In this document: positions 1 through 6,922 of the stretch, piece after piece
Layout of the letters: each line of letters starts with the position of its first letter
How positions within the stretch are numbered: the first letter of the stretch is position 1
Assembly (NCBI GenBank): GCA_964598065.1
Contig: CAZRAW010000121.1
Location: 1-6,922 of the forward strand
Origin: Sulfidibacterium sp964598065
Lineage (GTDB): Bacteria > Bacteroidota > Bacteroidia > Bacteroidales > F082
Reading direction: 5' to 3'
Length of the DNA: 6,922 nt
Translations under genes and position numbers: made by a program
Notes under the pieces: generated by a model
Told to the model about the DNA's origin: nothing
The model's input: only the letters and a program-made list of their open reading frames with translations
Databases searched by the model: none

Positions 1-1323
1 GCAAAGATTTTGGAGATTGCCGAAAACGAAAATGCCGATGTGGTGGGTCTCAGCGGACTGATTACCCCTTCGTTGGAAGAGATGGTTCAGGTAGCTTCCG
101 AAATGAAACGCAGAGGATTGAAAATTCCGTTGCTCATTGGCGGAGCAACCACCTCCACCATCCACACGGCAGTGAAAATTGCTCCCGGCTACAATCAGCC
201 GGTGATTCACGTGCGCGACGCCTCCAAAGTTACGGGCGTGCTGGCAAAACTGTTTTCGCCTTCCGAACGTGAAAAGTTTGTGAATGAAGTCAGAACTTCC
301 TATGAAAGAATGCGGGAGGAGCATTTTGGACGACAGAAAAAGAAACAATATATCAGTCTGAAGAAAGCTCGCGAGAACCGCTTTAAACCCGACTGGAAAA
401 CAACGGATATCAGCAAACCGAAATTTATCGGAACAAAATATTTTGAAGACTATCCGTTGGAAAAGCTGCGGCCTTACATCGACTGGACCTTTTTCTTCCA
501 TGCCTGGAAACTCAACGGAAAATATCCGGCCATTTTCGACGACCCGGTGAAAGGAGAAGAAGCAAAAAAGATTTATGATGATGCACAGGAGATGCTGGAC
601 AAAATTATCTCAGAGAAATGGTTACGGGCAAAAGGCGTCATCGGTATTTATCCGGCCCATGCTGTTGGCGATAGTGTAGAAGTCTTTTCTGTGAAAAATA
701 AAAAGCTGGCTGACTTTCACTTTTTACGAAATGAGGGGAAAAAAGAGGCCGGAACTCCCAACCTTTGTCTTTCCGATTTCATTGCACCCAAAGAGACCGG
801 CCTGACTGATTATATCGGTTTTTTTGCCGTTACCACAGGCTTGGGTATCGAAGAACACATCAAAGTTTTTGAAGCCAATAATGATGATTACCGGGCTATT
901 ATGTTAAAAGTTATGGCCGACCGGTTGGCCGAAGCGTTTACCGAACGTCTGCACGAGCGTGTACGCAAAGAGTTTTGGGGTTATGCAACCAATGAGAAGC
1001 TGAATATGCAAAAAATCCTGAGCGAAAAATACAGAGGTATTCGTCCGGCGCCGGGCTATCCGGCCTGTCCCGAGCATTCGGAAAAACGAACTTTGTTTGA
1101 TTTGCTGAATGTGGAAGAAAAAGTCCACATCAGGCTAACGGAAAATTATGCCATGTATCCGGCAGCTTCGGTGAGCGGTTACTATTTTGCTCATCCGCAG
1201 GCAAAGTATTTCAACGTGGGAAAACTTTTGCCCGACCAGCTTGAAGATTATGCCCGCAGAAAAGGTCTGCCGTTAGAAAAAGTAAAAATATTGCTCAACA
1301 TGAATATCGTGGAAAACGAATAA
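1..1323 (+). CDS. metH: Cobalamin-dependent methionine synthase, C-terminal part (5' end outside window)
   Basis: This enzyme transfers a methyl group from 5-methyltetrahydrofolate through methylcobalamin to homocysteine in the cytoplasm. The frame is open from base 1, so the TTG at base 10 is internal and the gene is cut by the window edge; 440 residues are present of a family length near 1,200. Residues 1 to about 90 are the end of the B12-binding Rossmann domain: GLSGLITPS at 16-24, whose Ser18 and Thr22 align with E. coli Ser804 and Thr808, and LLIGGATTS at 44-52. The rest is the AdoMet-binding reactivation domain, in which reductive methylation rescues oxidised cob(II)alamin. By alignment from memory, Asp161 (YIDWT), Glu311 (LAEAF) and Arg348 (RPAPGYPACPEH) match E. 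coli Asp946, Glu1097 and Arg1134. Tyr403 matches Tyr1189, while the Tyr1190 position is Phe404, probably a tolerated change. The homocysteine, folate and cap domains and the B12-ligand histidine lie upstream. metF follows after 19 bp, so co-transcription is likely. The identification is secure. Confidence 0.97.
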   Translation, partial: AKILEIAENENADVVGLSGLITPSLEEMVQVASEMKRRGLKIPLLIGGATTSTIHTAVKIAPGYNQPVIHVRDASKVTGVLAKLFSPSEREKFVNEVRTSYERMREEHFGRQKKKQYISLKKARENRFKPDWKTTDISKPKFIGTKYFEDYPLEKLRPYIDWTFFFHAWKLNGKYPAIFDDPVKGEEAKKIYDDAQEMLDKIISEKWLRAKGVIGIYPAHAVGDSVEVFSVKNKKLADFHFLRNEGKKEAGTPNLCLSDFIAPKETGLTDYIGFFAVTTGLGIEEHIKVFEANNDDYRAIMLKVMADRLAEAFTERLHERVRKEFWGYATNEKLNMQKILSEKYRGIRPAPGYPACPEHSEKRTLFDLLNVEEKVHIRLTENYAMYPAASVSGYYFAHPQAKYFNVGKLLPDQLEDYARRKGLPLEKVKILLNMNIVENE

Positions 1324-1342
1324 CTATCAGAATATCAAAACA

Positions 1343-2305
1343 ATGAACGAACCGAAAGTAACCGAACATATAGCCAGCTCTGACAAGGCGCTTTTTTCAT
1401 TTGAGCTGTTGCCCCCGTTGAAAGGACAGGATTTTTCTGCTATTCAAAAGACTATCGACCCGCTTATCGAATTTGATCCGGCGTTTATCAACATCACCTA
1501 CCACCAGCAGGAGATAGTTTACGATACGCTGGACAACGGCCTGATGAAAAAGCGCACGGTCAGAAAACGACCCGGTACAGTGGGTATTTCGGCGGCCATC
1601 AAGTATCGCTATAGCATCCCGGTGGTGCCGCATATCATCTGTGGTGGTTTTACACGCGAAGAGACCGAAAATGCGTTGATTGATCTTAACTTTCTCGGAA
1701 TTAAAAACCTGCTTGTAGTACGGGGAGACCCGCCGATGGGTATGAAAACTTTTGTGCCGGAGCCGGAGGGCAATGCTCATGCCGTAGATTTGGTGAAACA
1801 AATTGCACAATTAAACCAGGGACACTATCTTGAAAAAGAGATAAAAAACTACCGTTCCACCGATTTTTGTATCGGGGTGGGTGGTTATCCGGAAAAACAC
1901 AGCGAATCACCCAACTTGGAAAGCGATCTCCATTTTTTGAAAAAAAAGGTGGAAGCGGGTGCTGATTATATTGTTACCCAAATGTTTTTCGATAATCAAA
2001 AATATTTTGACTTTGTGAAAAACTGCCGTGCAAAAGGAATTGATGTGCCCATTATTCCCGGTCTAAAGCCTATCACAACCCAAAATCAAATGATTTCGTT
2101 GCCACAGGCCTTTCATGTGGATCTGCCCGAGGCGCTGGTGAAAGAAATTTTAAAATGTAAGGATAACCGCGATGTTCGTCAGGTAGGTGTGGAATGGGCT
2201 ATCCTGCAATCCAAAGAACTGCTGAAATTCGGTGTTCCGGGATTGCATTTTTACACCATGGGCAAGGCGGATAATATTCGTGAAATTGCAAAAAATATTT
2301 TGTAA
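1343..2305 (+). CDS. metF: 5,10-methylenetetrahydrofolate reductase
   Basis: This FAD-dependent TIM-barrel enzyme reduces 5,10-methylene-THF to 5-methyl-THF, the methyl donor for MetH encoded immediately upstream. The protein has 320 residues, slightly longer than E. coli MetF (about 296). Visible family motifs are FSFELLPP near the N-terminus, with Glu21 in the place of the proton-donor Glu28 of E. coli; RGDPPMG at 127-133, with Asp129 at the flavin-contacting Asp120 position; GGYPEKHSES; GADYIVTQMFFD at about 206-217, with the substrate-binding Gln213; and PGLKP in the late barrel. The ATG start gives a short N-terminal extension before the first strand. It has only an A-rich leader with no Shine-Dalgarno sequence, which is normal for Bacteroidota. 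The 19-bp gap to metH argues for one operon. An A8 run at 1940-1947 encodes Lys-Lys-Lys in frame and does not interrupt the protein. No obvious hairpin terminator follows the stop. Confidence 0.95.
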   Translation: MNEPKVTEHIASSDKALFSFELLPPLKGQDFSAIQKTIDPLIEFDPAFINITYHQQEIVYDTLDNGLMKKRTVRKRPGTVGISAAIKYRYSIPVVPHIICGGFTREETENALIDLNFLGIKNLLVVRGDPPMGMKTFVPEPEGNAHAVDLVKQIAQLNQGHYLEKEIKNYRSTDFCIGVGGYPEKHSESPNLESDLHFLKKKVEAGADYIVTQMFFDNQKYFDFVKNCRAKGIDVPIIPGLKPITTQNQMISLPQAFHVDLPEALVKEILKCKDNRDVRQVGVEWAILQSKELLKFGVPGLHFYTMGKADNIREIAKNIL

Positions 2306-2355
2306 TTCGGAGAAAATAATTGTCGGAATTCCATTTCTTCAAACTTTATTAAAAA

Positions 2356-2386
2356 ATTAAGTATCAAAAGGTTAAAATAACTTAAT
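2356..2386. repeat. Short AT-rich inverted repeat in the metF-lipoprotein gap
   Basis: Arms ATTAAGT (2356-2362) and ACTTAAT (2380-2386) are exact reverse complements separated by 17 bases. The arms are short and AT-only apart from one G/C pair, so this would make a poor terminator. A two-site operator is possible, but chance is also plausible in such AT-rich DNA. It lies about 75 bp before the start of the lipoprotein gene. Confidence 0.3.
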
Positions 2387-2399
2387 CGCTTTCTTTTGG

Positions 2400-2436
2400 T
2401 ATATTTTTTGACACTTTCCGGTTTCGTAAAATAAAC
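2400..2436 (+). promoter_or_regulatory. Candidate promoter region for the YfdX-like lipoprotein gene
   Basis: The stretch TATATTTT at 2400-2407 matches seven of eight positions of the Bacteroidota -7 consensus TAnnTTTG, but no TTTG lies at the expected -33 distance upstream. Overlapping it, TTGACA at 2408-2413 is a perfect sigma-70 -35 hexamer. The best following -10-like hexamer, TAAAAT at 2427-2432, is only 13 bases away instead of about 17. Neither reading is complete, so this is a weak candidate. A separate promoter is plausible because the gap from metF is about 155 bp. Confidence 0.25.
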
Positions 2437-2446
2437 CATATAGAAT

Positions 2447-2453
2447 AAGGAGG
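2447..2453 (+). promoter_or_regulatory. Strong Shine-Dalgarno sequence that decides the lipoprotein start
   Basis: AAGGAGG is a perfect complement to the 16S anti-Shine-Dalgarno core. Two in-frame ATGs follow, at 2455 and 2461. The first leaves a single-base spacer, too close for normal initiation, while the second leaves seven bases, which is optimal. This favours 2461 as the true start. Such a site stands out because the other two starts visible in the window have none. Confidence 0.7.
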
Positions 2454-2460
2454 AATGAAA

Positions 2461-3426
2461 ATGAAAACAATCAAATCGGTTTTTGTAACTTTTTTGGTAA
2501 TTGCCATAACCTCAGTGGGGTTGACTTCTTGTAATAACAACCGGAATAACCTTAAAAAAGCCAATCAAAACACAGTTATTAAAAAAATTGTAAAGCCTGA
2601 CACGCTGAACATGTCAAAAGACACACTGGCTTTGAGAGTTCATCAGAAAACCCTGAAAGAGATAAAAAAACAGCAGGGTCGAGTGGCGAAAGAGGCGCTG
2701 GAAGCGGTTACCCAAACCAATAATGCCATCAATCTTATCCACACAGGGCATGTCAAAAAGGCCGAAACAGCCATAAAAACGGCGCTGGATAATACAAAAA
2801 TTTTACTGGAAAAGAATCCCGGTACCGACTTGTTTCCTGTTGATGAAAGCGTGAATGTTCATGATTTAATAACGACGATTCCACAGGTTAACCAAACGGT
2901 AAAAGCCGCCAAAGAGGAGATGACCAGAGGGGATTATCAGGAGGCCGCCGGCTTGTTGAATAATTTGAAAAGTGAAATGGATATTGTTACGGTAAATCTG
3001 CCTCTCAGCACTTATCCCGGCGGTTTGAAACAAGCGCTTAGTCTTTTTAGTAAGAATAAACCGCAACAGGCCGGACAGGTTTTACTCGGCATGATGAACT
3101 CACTCGTGGTGAATCAGGTAGTGATACCGTTACCTATTCTCAGAGCTCAGGTGATGATGGCTGAGTCTCGAAATTTATTCAGCAGGAAAGAGGACAAATC
3201 AAAAGTAATGAACCTGCTCGAAAATGCCGATTATCAACTAAAACTGGCACAAGCTCTTGGTTATGGCAATTTTGACAAGGAATATGCCGATATTTCCAAA
3301 GATATTGCTAACGTGAAAAACTCCGTAAAAAACGGTAATGCTTCACAGGATATTTTCGAAAAGCTTATGAGAAAAACAGAAAATTTTAAAAATCGTTTGA
3401 TAGAATCCAGCAAAAAGATAAAATAG
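2461..3426 (+). CDS. YfdX-like lipoprotein, function unknown
   Basis: The protein has 321 residues from the ATG at 2461, chosen because the Shine-Dalgarno sequence sits seven bases before it; an ATG at 2455 would add Met-Lys. It begins with a lysine-containing n-region, a hydrophobic stretch and a lipobox LTSC, giving lipidated Cys24, so it should be an envelope lipoprotein. The residues after the cysteine (NNNRNN) lack acidic residues typical of Bacteroidota surface-export signals, so a periplasm-facing location is inferred. Residues of about 74-223 resemble YfdX: an alpha-helical segment with alternating Ala and charged residues, FPVDESVNV at 125-133, helices ending in LKSEMDIVTVNLPL, then LKQALSLF and a second helical hairpin. 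The ALGYG at 265-269 also recurs in that family as I remember it. E. coli YfdX is a shorter (about 210 residues), acid-stress-associated periplasmic protein of unknown mechanism. Residues 270-321 are a lysine-rich helical tail. No partner genes of the E. coli yfd cluster are present. Family assignment is from recall of motifs, not a search. Confidence 0.72.
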   Translation: MKTIKSVFVTFLVIAITSVGLTSCNNNRNNLKKANQNTVIKKIVKPDTLNMSKDTLALRVHQKTLKEIKKQQGRVAKEALEAVTQTNNAINLIHTGHVKKAETAIKTALDNTKILLEKNPGTDLFPVDESVNVHDLITTIPQVNQTVKAAKEEMTRGDYQEAAGLLNNLKSEMDIVTVNLPLSTYPGGLKQALSLFSKNKPQQAGQVLLGMMNSLVVNQVVIPLPILRAQVMMAESRNLFSRKEDKSKVMNLLENADYQLKLAQALGYGNFDKEYADISKDIANVKNSVKNGNASQDIFEKLMRKTENFKNRLIESSKKIK

Positions 3427-3455
3427 GCGCCATCGTTTTTTGATAAGACTCAAAA

Positions 3456-3492
3456 CAAAAAAAACTCCCTGCACCACAGGGAGTTTTTTTTG
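3456..3492. terminator. Bidirectional intrinsic terminator between convergent genes
   Basis: A perfect inverted repeat pairs 3456-3471 with 3477-3492 around the five-base loop CACCA. The core is CTCCCTG/CAGGGAG, flanked by an A8 run on the left and a T8 run on the right. Read in either direction it yields a GC-rich hairpin followed by a run of U, so it can end both the lipoprotein transcript (stop at 3426) and the convergent propeller-protein transcript (stop at 3507). Confidence 0.95.
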
Positions 3493-3506
3493 AATAACAA
3501 CAATCC

Positions 3507-6500
3507 TTACAACGGCGGTATTCTTCCGGGCGTATAAGGTGCTTTCAGGGCATCTAACTCTTTTCTAAGAGCGTTCAGTTGCTCATCCACTTTTTTGATA
3601 CGAGCCAAAACGGCAGGCATAGCATCTTTTACAATTTTCAGGTTCATTTTCTGCATGGATGTAGGTGCCGAGGTAGATTGCCACGAAGCATAAATGGCAT
3701 CATTGATGCGCTTCATCAACGGCATGGGTTCCGGCGGGACTTCTTCGAAGCTGGCTTTGGCCGGTGTTCCGTAGAACAGATAATTAATCTTTTCTATTTC
3801 CTCTTTCACGGCCTGTGCCTTGTTTTTCATATCGAGACTGGCACCATTGGTAATTTGAATTGCCTGCTGGATATAAGCCGTTTTGTTCTTGAGGCTTTTC
3901 AGGTATTTCTGTGCCCCACTCGTAGTACGCCACAGGTTGGTCATTTCATTAAAGAAAGAATCCAAAGCCTGACGGTCTTTATCCGGCAAAGTGGTGTTAT
4001 GCAGCACTTTGGCGGTAAACGTAATGGGCCCGGCAAGCAGTTTCTCTTTCCCGTTGTGGAAAAGCGAAAGCTCTACCGTGTATTGGCCTGGAAGTGCCAG
4101 CATGCCAGTGGAGCCATCGTTCATTGGATTAAATTTTCCTTTTTTCAACCGTACCGGTGAAGGACTTAGATAGCGCAAATCCCAATTGACACGGTGGAAA
4201 CCTTTTACTGCAGGTTTATAAATTTTGCGCACCACATCCCCGGCTTTGTTTTTAATGGTAAAAACGAGATAAGGACCGGTTTCATTTTTCTCTTTATCCA
4301 GTTCCTCTCTGGTTGGTTGTGGAATGGGTTCGCTTTTTTTAAACAACTCTTTTTCCTTTTTTAAACGTTGTTGTTTCAGTGTTTGCGGAACATCTCTTAA
4401 GTAATAGGTAAAGTTAGCACCAAAAGGAGGGTTGGGAGCCTGGTAATAAGCCGAACCGGTTCCGTAACGGTTATCTTTCTGGATATACATCAACGCATCT
4501 CTTGTGGGGAAAAGAATAGCTTCTGTGTTTTTCAACTTCTCAGCAGTAATATGGCGTAAGGCGGAATAGTCATCCATAATATAAATTCCCCGGCCAAAAG
4601 TGGCAATGACGAGGTCTTTCTCACGTTTTTGAATGGCAATATCGCGCACGGGAATGACAGGCATGCCGCCGCCAAGTTTAATCCAGTGCTGTCCACCGTT
4701 CAGACTGAAATAAAATCCGAATTCCGTACCGACAAAAAGCAGGTTTTTATTTACCGGATCCTGTACCACCGTGTGTACTACTCCTGAGGGAAGGTCGCTG
4801 GCAATGGAAGTCCAGGTTTTACCTTTGTCCGTGCTTTTCAGCAGATAAGGTTTGAAATCATTGCTTTTAGTGTTGTTGAAAGAGGCAAAAATAACGTTTT
4901 CATTAAAATTGGAAGGGAACACATCGCTCACGTAAGTATATTCTGGAACGCCGGGAAATTTGGTAGTCTTGGTCCATGTTTTTCCATCATTATCCGTAAC
5001 CTGAATAACACCGTCATCCGTTCCAACAACAAGCAGCCCTTCTTTCAATGGTGATTCGGCCAGCGAAACAATGGTGCCCCACAGCGAGGTAGAAACATCT
5101 TTGGCTACAGCATCGGAAGGCCAGTATTTTCCCATAACTTTGAATTTGTTACGGTTTTCGTCGCGGGTAAGGTCGCCGCTGATTTCGTGCCAGCTGTTGC
5201 CGCGGTTATCACTTTCAAAAAGTTTGTTAGCGCCCATGTAAAGGCGGGTTGCCTGATGGATGCTCACAATAAAGGGTGCATCCCAGTTCCAGCGGAAAGT
5301 TTTCTCGCCTTTTTTGGGCATCGGTTTTATTTTAATGCGTTCACCCGATTTCCGGTCATAGCGGAAAATGTTTCCATATTGGTAAGCGGAATAAACGATA
5401 TTCGGATTGTTCGGGTCAGAAGCCTGCCAGAAGCCATCGCCACCGACGGTAACAACCCATTCGGAGCCTGTAACTCCGCCTTTTTTAAGATTCCGCGAAG
5501 GTCCGCCGAGACTGTTGTTGTCCTGCGTGCCGCCATAAACCCAATAAAAAGGTTTGGTGTTGTCGGTCGTAACGCGATAAAACTGTGTTACCGGTAGTGT
5601 ATTTTTGAAAATAAATGTTTTACCACCGTTCCAGGTTTCATACACACCCCCATCACAGCCAATAAGCATGTGGTCGGTATGTTTGGGGTCAATCCAGTAA
5701 GCATGATCGTCCACATGACGTTTGTTGTTACCAATGGCTTTCCATGTTTTTCCGCCATCGAGCGTTACCTGCCCGTAAGTGTCCACCGAATAAACTTTGT
5801 TAGGATCTACCGGGTCGGGATACAGCTCACTAAAATATTGTCCACTACTAAAATAACTACTCATTTTTTTGAAAGAAGCGCCCCGGTCGGTAGAGCGAAA
5901 GAATCCGCCTTTTCCGTTGGAAGCCTGAAACATAATATAAACAATGTTGGGATTGGCAGGCGAAACGGCAATGGCCATACCCCCTTTATCCACGGAAGGA
6001 ATACCGTTAGTGAGTTTTTTCCATGTTTTTCCGCCATCAACAGATTTGTAGTAAGCCGATTCCGGGCCGCCGCCTATTGCAGCAAACTGCCTTCTGCGCC
6101 GTTGTTCTGCGCCGGCATAAATCACATCCGGATTACCCGGCTCGAAACACATGTTGGCGACGCCGGTATTTTTGGAAATGTAAAGTACTCTTTTCCATGT
6201 TTTTCCGCCATCGGTCGTTTTGTACAGGCCGCGGTCGCCACCCGGGCCCCAGGCCGAACCTCCGGCAGCAACATACACCACGTCGGAGTTACGTGGATCG
6301 ATAAGAATTTTACCAATATGCTGTGAGGTTTTCAACCCCATATTTTTCCATGTTTTCCCACCATCAGTCGTTTTCCAAACGCCGTTGCCATAACCCAGCG
6401 CCCGCTGGTAATTATTCTCTCCGGTTCCGGCCCAAATCACGTTATGGTTGTTAGGATCCATAGCAAGGCTGCCTATCGAATAGGCGCCATAATGGTCAAA

Positions 6501-6794
6501 GACCGGTTTAAACGTTGTACCATCGTCGGTGGTTTTCCAAATACCTCCCGAAGCAGCAGCTACATAAAAATGGCTGTGATTACTCGGATCAACGGCAAAA
6601 TCAGCAATACGTCCTGACGTAAATGCAGGGCCAATGCTCCTCCATTTCAAACCGCTAAAAAGAGAAGCTTTTAGCTCATTTTGAACCGGTTTGTTTTTTT
6701 TTCTCTTTGATTTTGCATCCACCTGCATGGTACTAAAAGATACCAGCAAAGCGAGCAACACAAAGAACATTTTACGCGTAAAATGATTTTTCAT
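3507..6794 (-). CDS. Secreted BNR/VPS10 (sortilin-like) propeller protein, function unknown
   Basis: This 1095-residue protein belongs to the bacterial families usually labelled sortilin/VPS10-domain, BNR-repeat or glycosyl-hydrolase-like; no enzymatic activity can be assigned. Residues 1-27 form a type I signal peptide with a VDA cleavage site, followed by a very basic stretch at 28-35. Eleven Asp-box-like motifs follow, with the Asp/Asn at about 90, 144, 195, 253, 303, 346, 389, 530, 602, 656 and 699; the best have DGGKTW. They imply large beta-propeller blades. Only two cysteines occur (216 and 380), so the cysteine-rich 10CC module of eukaryotic sortilins is absent. After about 750 come a charged, probably flexible segment (about 805-840), an Ig-like beta region with GFHRVNWDLR at 865-874 and LPGQYTVEL at 901-909, and a helical tail to the terminus. 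No type IX sorting domain, lipobox or membrane anchor is seen, so a soluble periplasmic protein is most likely. The ATG at 6794 has an AT-rich leader without Shine-Dalgarno and directly precedes the signal peptide. Confidence 0.9.
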   Translation of the reverse strand: MKNHFTRKMFFVLLALLVSFSTMQVDAKSKRKKNKPVQNELKASLFSGLKWRSIGPAFTSGRIADFAVDPSNHSHFYVAAASGGIWKTTDDGTTFKPVFDHYGAYSIGSLAMDPNNHNVIWAGTGENNYQRALGYGNGVWKTTDGGKTWKNMGLKTSQHIGKILIDPRNSDVVYVAAGGSAWGPGGDRGLYKTTDGGKTWKRVLYISKNTGVANMCFEPGNPDVIYAGAEQRRRRQFAAIGGGPESAYYKSVDGGKTWKKLTNGIPSVDKGGMAIAVSPANPNIVYIMFQASNGKGGFFRSTDRGASFKKMSSYFSSGQYFSELYPDPVDPNKVYSVDTYGQVTLDGGKTWKAIGNNKRHVDDHAYWIDPKHTDHMLIGCDGGVYETWNGGKTFIFKNTLPVTQFYRVTTDNTKPFYWVYGGTQDNNSLGGPSRNLKKGGVTGSEWVVTVGGDGFWQASDPNNPNIVYSAYQYGNIFRYDRKSGERIKIKPMPKKGEKTFRWNWDAPFIVSIHQATRLYMGANKLFESDNRGNSWHEISGDLTRDENRNKFKVMGKYWPSDAVAKDVSTSLWGTIVSLAESPLKEGLLVVGTDDGVIQVTDNDGKTWTKTTKFPGVPEYTYVSDVFPSNFNENVIFASFNNTKSNDFKPYLLKSTDKGKTWTSIASDLPSGVVHTVVQDPVNKNLLFVGTEFGFYFSLNGGQHWIKLGGGMPVIPVRDIAIQKREKDLVIATFGRGIYIMDDYSALRHITAEKLKNTEAILFPTRDALMYIQKDNRYGTGSAYYQAPNPPFGANFTYYLRDVPQTLKQQRLKKEKELFKKSEPIPQPTREELDKEKNETGPYLVFTIKNKAGDVVRKIYKPAVKGFHRVNWDLRYLSPSPVRLKKGKFNPMNDGSTGMLALPGQYTVELSLFHNGKEKLLAGPITFTAKVLHNTTLPDKDRQALDSFFNEMTNLWRTTSGAQKYLKSLKNKTAYIQQAIQITNGASLDMKNKAQAVKEEIEKINYLFYGTPAKASFEEVPPEPMPLMKRINDAIYASWQSTSAPTSMQKMNLKIVKDAMPAVLARIKKVDEQLNALRKELDALKAPYTPGRIPPL
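5739..6365 (-). repeat. Near-identical Asp-box DNA repeats inside the propeller gene
   Basis: Four copies of a 21-bp unit lie at 5739-5759, 6018-6038, 6192-6212 and 6345-6365. On the minus strand each encodes DGGKTWK. The first three are identical over the 21 bases and the fourth differs at two bases. They mark successive blades of the propeller (residues 346, 253, 195 and 144). They reflect protein repeat structure and do not indicate a mobile element, but they are long enough to be sites of slippage or recombination. Confidence 0.85.
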
Positions 6795-6832
6795 AATAAT
6801 AAAATTAAACGGTTGATTAATAATAATTTTTA

Positions 6833-6840
6833 AAAAGTTA
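6833..6840 (-). promoter_or_regulatory. Weak -7-like element upstream of the propeller gene
   Basis: Read on the minus strand, TAACTTTT matches seven of eight positions of the Bacteroidota TAnnTTTG element, about 38 bases before the ATG at 6794. No TTTG is seen at the -33 distance, so support is weak. The rest of 6795-6922 is AT-rich near the gene and purine-rich further out, with nothing else I can assign. Confidence 0.2.
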
Positions 6841-6922
6841 AAAGTAAGGAATTTTTTTGAATGAATGATTATTAGGGCGGAAAGGGGAGAAGGTGGAAGG
6901 TGGAAAGATTAATGAGAAATTG

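Noticed and set aside
1397..1810. Minus-strand open frame of 137 codons inside metF
   Set aside because: It is antisense to conserved MetF motifs and shows no protein family features.
1940..1947. A8 run in metF as a possible frameshift or slippage site
   Set aside because: The frame continues intact through conserved residues on both sides, and the run simply encodes three lysines.
2251..2564. Two small minus-strand open frames spanning the gap after metF
   Set aside because: Both overlap ends of real genes, consist largely of AT-rich hydrophobic codons and have no start context or family resemblance.
3579..4160. Long open frame on the + strand opposite the propeller gene (193 codons)
   Set aside because: It lies fully antisense to a well-supported coding region, has no recognisable domain, and its composition follows the codon structure of the opposite strand.
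5670..6326. Open frame of 218 codons on the + strand with a recurring PCFSAI peptide
   Set aside because: The recurring peptide is the antisense reading of the DGGKTWK repeats of the real minus-strand gene, so the frame is a shadow.
6890..6903. Two tandem AAGGTGG units near the window end
   Set aside because: Only two 7-base copies in a purine-rich stretch; too short to support a functional repeat, and the window ends soon after.

Overview
The window looks like ordinary chromosomal sequence from a member of the Bacteroidota. The evidence is indirect. Three of the four genes have A/T-rich leaders without a Shine-Dalgarno sequence. The MetH and MetF proteins are full-featured, and there is a large secreted BNR/VPS10-type propeller protein of the kind common in that phylum. 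The base composition is moderately AT-rich. I cannot name a genus from sequence alone.

Layout: bases 1-1323 (+) are the 3' part of metH (cobalamin-dependent methionine synthase), covering the end of the B12-binding domain and the whole AdoMet reactivation domain. metF (5,10-methylenetetrahydrofolate reductase, 1343-2305, +) follows after 19 bp. These two form a methionine/one-carbon unit: MetF makes 5-methyl-THF and MetH uses it to methylate homocysteine. A 155-bp AT-rich gap then holds a short inverted repeat and, at its end, an unusually good Shine-Dalgarno sequence. Next is a lipoprotein gene (2461-3426, +) whose core I recognise as YfdX-like.

A strong symmetric terminator (3456-3492) separates this gene from a convergent 1095-residue secreted protein (3507-6794, -). 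That protein carries about eleven Asp-box (BNR) motifs, as in VPS10/sortilin-like propellers. It has an Ig-like and helical C-terminal part and no recognisable type IX sorting domain. The last 128 bp are the AT-rich upstream region of this gene.

I see no RNA genes, CRISPR arrays, transposons or integration sites. I found no convincing new multi-gene system. The least understood items are the YfdX-like lipoprotein with its atypical ribosome binding site and the large propeller protein, neither of which has an assignable biochemical function here.
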